64,000 nucleotides of DNA from Oxalobacter formigenes. Its GTDB lineage: Bacteria; Pseudomonadota; Gammaproteobacteria; Burkholderiales; Burkholderiaceae_D. The stretch lies in assembly GCF_027158485.1 (NCBI RefSeq), contig NZ_JAMKYJ010000005.1. The stretch is one strand, 5' to 3'. A program made the position numbers and the translations under genes. The notes below the pieces were generated by a model. The model ran no database searches, was not told the origin of the DNA, and worked only from the letters and a program-made list of their open reading frames with translations. Shown in pieces: positions 61,862 through 64,000 of the stretch (position 1 is the stretch's first letter; the number at the start of each line of letters is the position of its first letter).

Positions 61862-62380
61862 TTGAATAATTTTGCTAAAACTCTTATGGATACGAAAAAA
61901 ATAGCCGTCCTTGCATTTTGTTTGGGTATCTTTGGTTTCGCACAGGCCCAGACGTCCAAAGTGGGTTATATCAATCCTGACAAGATCATGAGCGAATCCG
62001 CTCCTGCCAAGGCAGCCGAGAAAAAACTCGAAGCCGATTTTTCAAAACGTGCCAAGGAAATGCACGGTGCGCAGGCCCGTTTGAAAACGATGAGCGAAAA
62101 ACTTGAAAAGGATATGCCTGTTCTGACCGAGTCCGATCGTTTGAAACGCCAGCGTGAACTGGCCGACCTGTCCCAGGATTTCCAGCGCAAGCAGCGTGCA
62201 TTCCGTGAAGACCTGATGCAACGCCGCAATGAAGAACTGGCCAAGGTTGTCGATCGTGTGAACAAGGAAATCGACCGGATTGCCAAAGCGGAAAAATATG
62301 ATCTGATCGTTCAGGATGCTGCCTATATCAATCCTCGTGTCGATATTACCGATCAGGTTCTGAAAGCACTCAATAAATAA
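61862..62380 (+). CDS. skp: Periplasmic chaperone Skp/OmpH
   Basis: Trimeric holdase that carries unfolded outer-membrane proteins to BamA. The TTG start is supported by GGAG 7 bases upstream, giving 172 residues with a signal peptide ending AQAQ near residue 30 (IAVLAFCLGIFGFAQAQ). The mature part has VGYINPDKIMSESAPAK and a long charged coiled coil (residues ~50-135), then YDLIVQDAAYINPRVDITD. 52 bp after bamA. Confidence 0.94.
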   Translation: MNNFAKTLMDTKKIAVLAFCLGIFGFAQAQTSKVGYINPDKIMSESAPAKAAEKKLEADFSKRAKEMHGAQARLKTMSEKLEKDMPVLTESDRLKRQRELADLSQDFQRKQRAFREDLMQRRNEELAKVVDRVNKEIDRIAKAEKYDLIVQDAAYINPRVDITDQVLKALNK

Positions 62381-62397
62381 TCTTTTCAAATATCAGG

Positions 62398-63450
62398 ATG
62401 TTAATCAGTCTTGCAGAACTCGTTGACCGCTTCGGCGGTCAACTTATTGGTAACGGCGAAACTAAAGTAGCCGGTTTCGCTCCTCTCGATAATGCCGATT
62501 CCTCGCATATCACTTTTCTGACCAATCCCCGCCTGAGAAATGAAGTGAAACGGTCCCAGGCCGGTGCACTGATCATTTCCCCGAAAGACAATCAGCTGGT
62601 TGGCGATCTGTTCAAGGGTTCGCGCATCGTCGCCAAAAATCCTTACGCCTATTTCGCCCATGCGGCGCAGCTGTTCGAAAGTTTCAAAACCATTCCTCCG
62701 GTGCAAGGCATCCATCCCAGTGCGGTAATCGATCCGTCTGCGAAAGTTGCTCCAACGGCTTCTATCGGTCCTTTTGTGACCATTGAGGCGGAAGCTGAAA
62801 TCGGGGAGAACTGTGTGATTGAAGCGGGTTGCTTTATCGGCAGGAAGGCAAAAGTCGGAGCGGGGTGCCGTTTCTTCCCTCGGGTTATCTTTTTGAATGA
62901 ATGTGAAATCGGGGAACGCGGTGTTTTGCGTCCTGGGGCCGTCATCGGATGTGAAGGCTTCGGTTTTGCCAATGAAGATGGTGTCTGGGTCAAGATTCCC
63001 CAGACAGGCCGCGTCATTATCGGTAACGATGTCCAGATCGGTGCCAATACGACTATCGACCGTGGTGCATTGTCCGACACGATTATCGAAAATGGCGTCA
63101 AGCTGGATAATCAGATCCAGATCGGCCATAACTGCCATGTCGGTGAAAACTCGGCGATGGCGGGTTGTGTCGGTGTCGCTGGTAGCGCGATTTTCGGCAA
63201 GAACTGTACGGTCGGTGGAGCGGCCATGATCGGCGGTCATTTGACGATTGCGGACAGAACCCATATCACGGCATCGAGTGTTGTCCAGAGTTCGGTTACC
63301 GAACCGGGCGTTTATTCCGGTTTTTATCCACTGGCAAAGCATCAGGAGTGGGAAAAGACTGCTGTGCTGGTGCGTAAATTGGGCACTATGCGTGATAGAA
63401 TCCGTGAATTGGAAAAAACTGTAAAAGCCTTAACTGAAACTGAAAAATGA
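62398..63450 (+). CDS. lpxD: UDP-3-O-acylglucosamine N-acyltransferase
   Basis: Third step of lipid A synthesis. An N-terminal uridine-binding domain (residues 1-100) precedes a left-handed beta helix of hexapeptide repeats (IHPSAVIDPSAKVAPTASIG onward) and a C-terminal helix. The catalytic His lies in IQIGHNCHVGENSAMAG. Length 350 (E. coli 341). 17 bp after skp; its stop overlaps the fabZ start. Confidence 0.97.
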   Translation: MLISLAELVDRFGGQLIGNGETKVAGFAPLDNADSSHITFLTNPRLRNEVKRSQAGALIISPKDNQLVGDLFKGSRIVAKNPYAYFAHAAQLFESFKTIPPVQGIHPSAVIDPSAKVAPTASIGPFVTIEAEAEIGENCVIEAGCFIGRKAKVGAGCRFFPRVIFLNECEIGERGVLRPGAVIGCEGFGFANEDGVWVKIPQTGRVIIGNDVQIGANTTIDRGALSDTIIENGVKLDNQIQIGHNCHVGENSAMAGCVGVAGSAIFGKNCTVGGAAMIGGHLTIADRTHITASSVVQSSVTEPGVYSGFYPLAKHQEWEKTAVLVRKLGTMRDRIRELEKTVKALTETEK

Positions 63451-63914
63451 ACACCCTGAATATTCATCAGATCCGCGAGTTGTTGCCCCATCGTTATCCC
63501 ATGTTGCTCGTTGACCGTGTCCTCGACTGGGAAGCCGGCAAGAAAATCACTGCCATCAAAAACGTTACTGCCAATGAAGAGTTTTTCAACGGCCATTTCC
63601 CGAATCATCCTGTTATGCCGGGTGTGCTGATTATCGAGGCGCTGGCCCAGACGGCAGCGATTTTCGCGTTCATGTCCGCTGACAGCAAACTGGACAAGGA
63701 TGCCGTCGTTTATTTTGCGACGATTGACAGTGCCCGTTTCAAACGGCCAGTCGAACCGGGTGACCAGCTGGTGATGGAAGCGGAACTGGTTCGCAGTTCA
63801 AGAGGTATGTGGAAGTTCAGGACGAAGGGCATGGTTGACGGACAGCTGGCTGTTGAAGCGGAACTGATGTGTGCCATTCGGGGCGGTGTCGTCGCCCAGA
63901 AAGTGGAAGCCTGA
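63447..63914 (+). CDS. fabZ: 3-Hydroxyacyl-[ACP] dehydratase FabZ
   Basis: Hot-dog fold dehydratase of fatty acid elongation; it competes with LpxA/LpxD for hydroxyacyl-ACP. The catalytic His is in NGHFPNHPVMPGVLIIEALAQ-type sequence at residues ~50-70, with the Glu in IIEALAQ. It starts at an ATGA overlap with lpxD and its TGA overlaps the lpxA ATG by one base. Length 155. Confidence 0.97.
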   Translation: MNTLNIHQIRELLPHRYPMLLVDRVLDWEAGKKITAIKNVTANEEFFNGHFPNHPVMPGVLIIEALAQTAAIFAFMSADSKLDKDAVVYFATIDSARFKRPVEPGDQLVMEAELVRSSRGMWKFRTKGMVDGQLAVEAELMCAIRGGVVAQKVEA

Positions 63915-64000
63915 TGGCGATTCATCCCAGTGCAATAGTCGATCCGAAAGCCGAATTGGACAGCTCGGTCGAAGTCGGACCTTATTCGATCATCGGCCCG
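63914..64000 (+). CDS. lpxA: UDP-N-acetylglucosamine acyltransferase, N-terminal part (runs off window)
   Basis: Only the first 29 codons are present, in frame to the window edge. The start MAIHPSAIVDPKAELDSSV and VEVGPYSIIGP is the first coil of the hexapeptide beta helix of LpxA. Position after fabZ is the standard lpxD-fabZ-lpxA order. It catalyses the first acylation of lipid A synthesis. Confidence 0.93.
   Translation, partial: MAIHPSAIVDPKAELDSSVEVGPYSIIGP

Noticed and set aside
1..64000. Mobile element, prophage or defence island
   Set aside because: No transposase, integrase, phage or restriction-type proteins and no long repeats were seen; gene order is core-like throughout.

Overview
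The window looks like chromosomal DNA from a betaproteobacterium of the order Burkholderiales, most likely Oxalobacteraceae and possibly Oxalobacter. That placement is inferred from protein style and gene order: nadD-rsfS-rlmH-maf-rng, glnA-ntrB-ntrC, an rsxB-nth pair without the rest of rsx, tig-clpP-clpX-lon, and rpsB to lpxA. It was not tested by a search. Base composition is moderate and even. I saw no insertion sequence, prophage, tRNA, rRNA or CRISPR array. Nearly all of the window is core genome.

Layout. 1-304: 3' end of a family 8 glycosyltransferase gene. 319-4020: minus-strand ribosome/NAD cluster (nadD, rsfS, rlmH, maf, rng). 4109-6184: purD and yebC. 6409-10486: glk, ispH, radC, an FKBP isomerase and a CinA-type domain protein. 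10487-14809: nitrogen control block with two NtrC-type sites, a sigma-54 promoter, glnA, ntrB and ntrC. 14974-17208: an NlpC/P60 hydrolase and a COG2509-type flavoprotein. 17403-21440: a gadB-glsA-gadC operon (glutamate decarboxylase, glutaminase, glutamate/GABA antiporter). 21855-27387: dps, lysS, prfB (with its programmed frameshift), an AEC permease and xth. 27630-29219: two small membrane-protein genes. 29465-38278: one 8.8-kb gene for a cyclic beta-1,2-glucan synthase. 38761-43875: scpB, rluB, nth, rsxB, a ferredoxin-NADP reductase and fdxA. 44293-50273: tig, clpP, clpX, lon. 50321-51841: nnr. 52111-64000: rpsB, tsf, pyrH, frr, uppS, cdsA, dxr, rseP, bamA, skp, lpxD, fabZ and the start of lpxA.

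How the genes work together. The glnA block is a complete Ntr switch: the sensor and regulator genes lie directly downstream of their main target, and the target promoter carries the enhancer and -24/-12 elements. The gad operon can turn glutamine into ammonia, glutamate and then GABA, consuming a proton in the cell and exporting the product. This is an acid-resistance and energy-conserving module of the same logic as oxalate/formate exchange. The right end couples translation start-up (S2, EF-Ts, RRF) to envelope building (undecaprenyl-PP, CDP-DAG, isoprenoids, BamA, Skp, lipid A).

I found no gene set that I would call a wholly new system. The best leads are the gad/glsA operon, the isolated giant glucan synthase, a Fur-box-like site in the fdxA-tig gap with no obvious iron gene next to it, and a foldable leader in front of rpsB.
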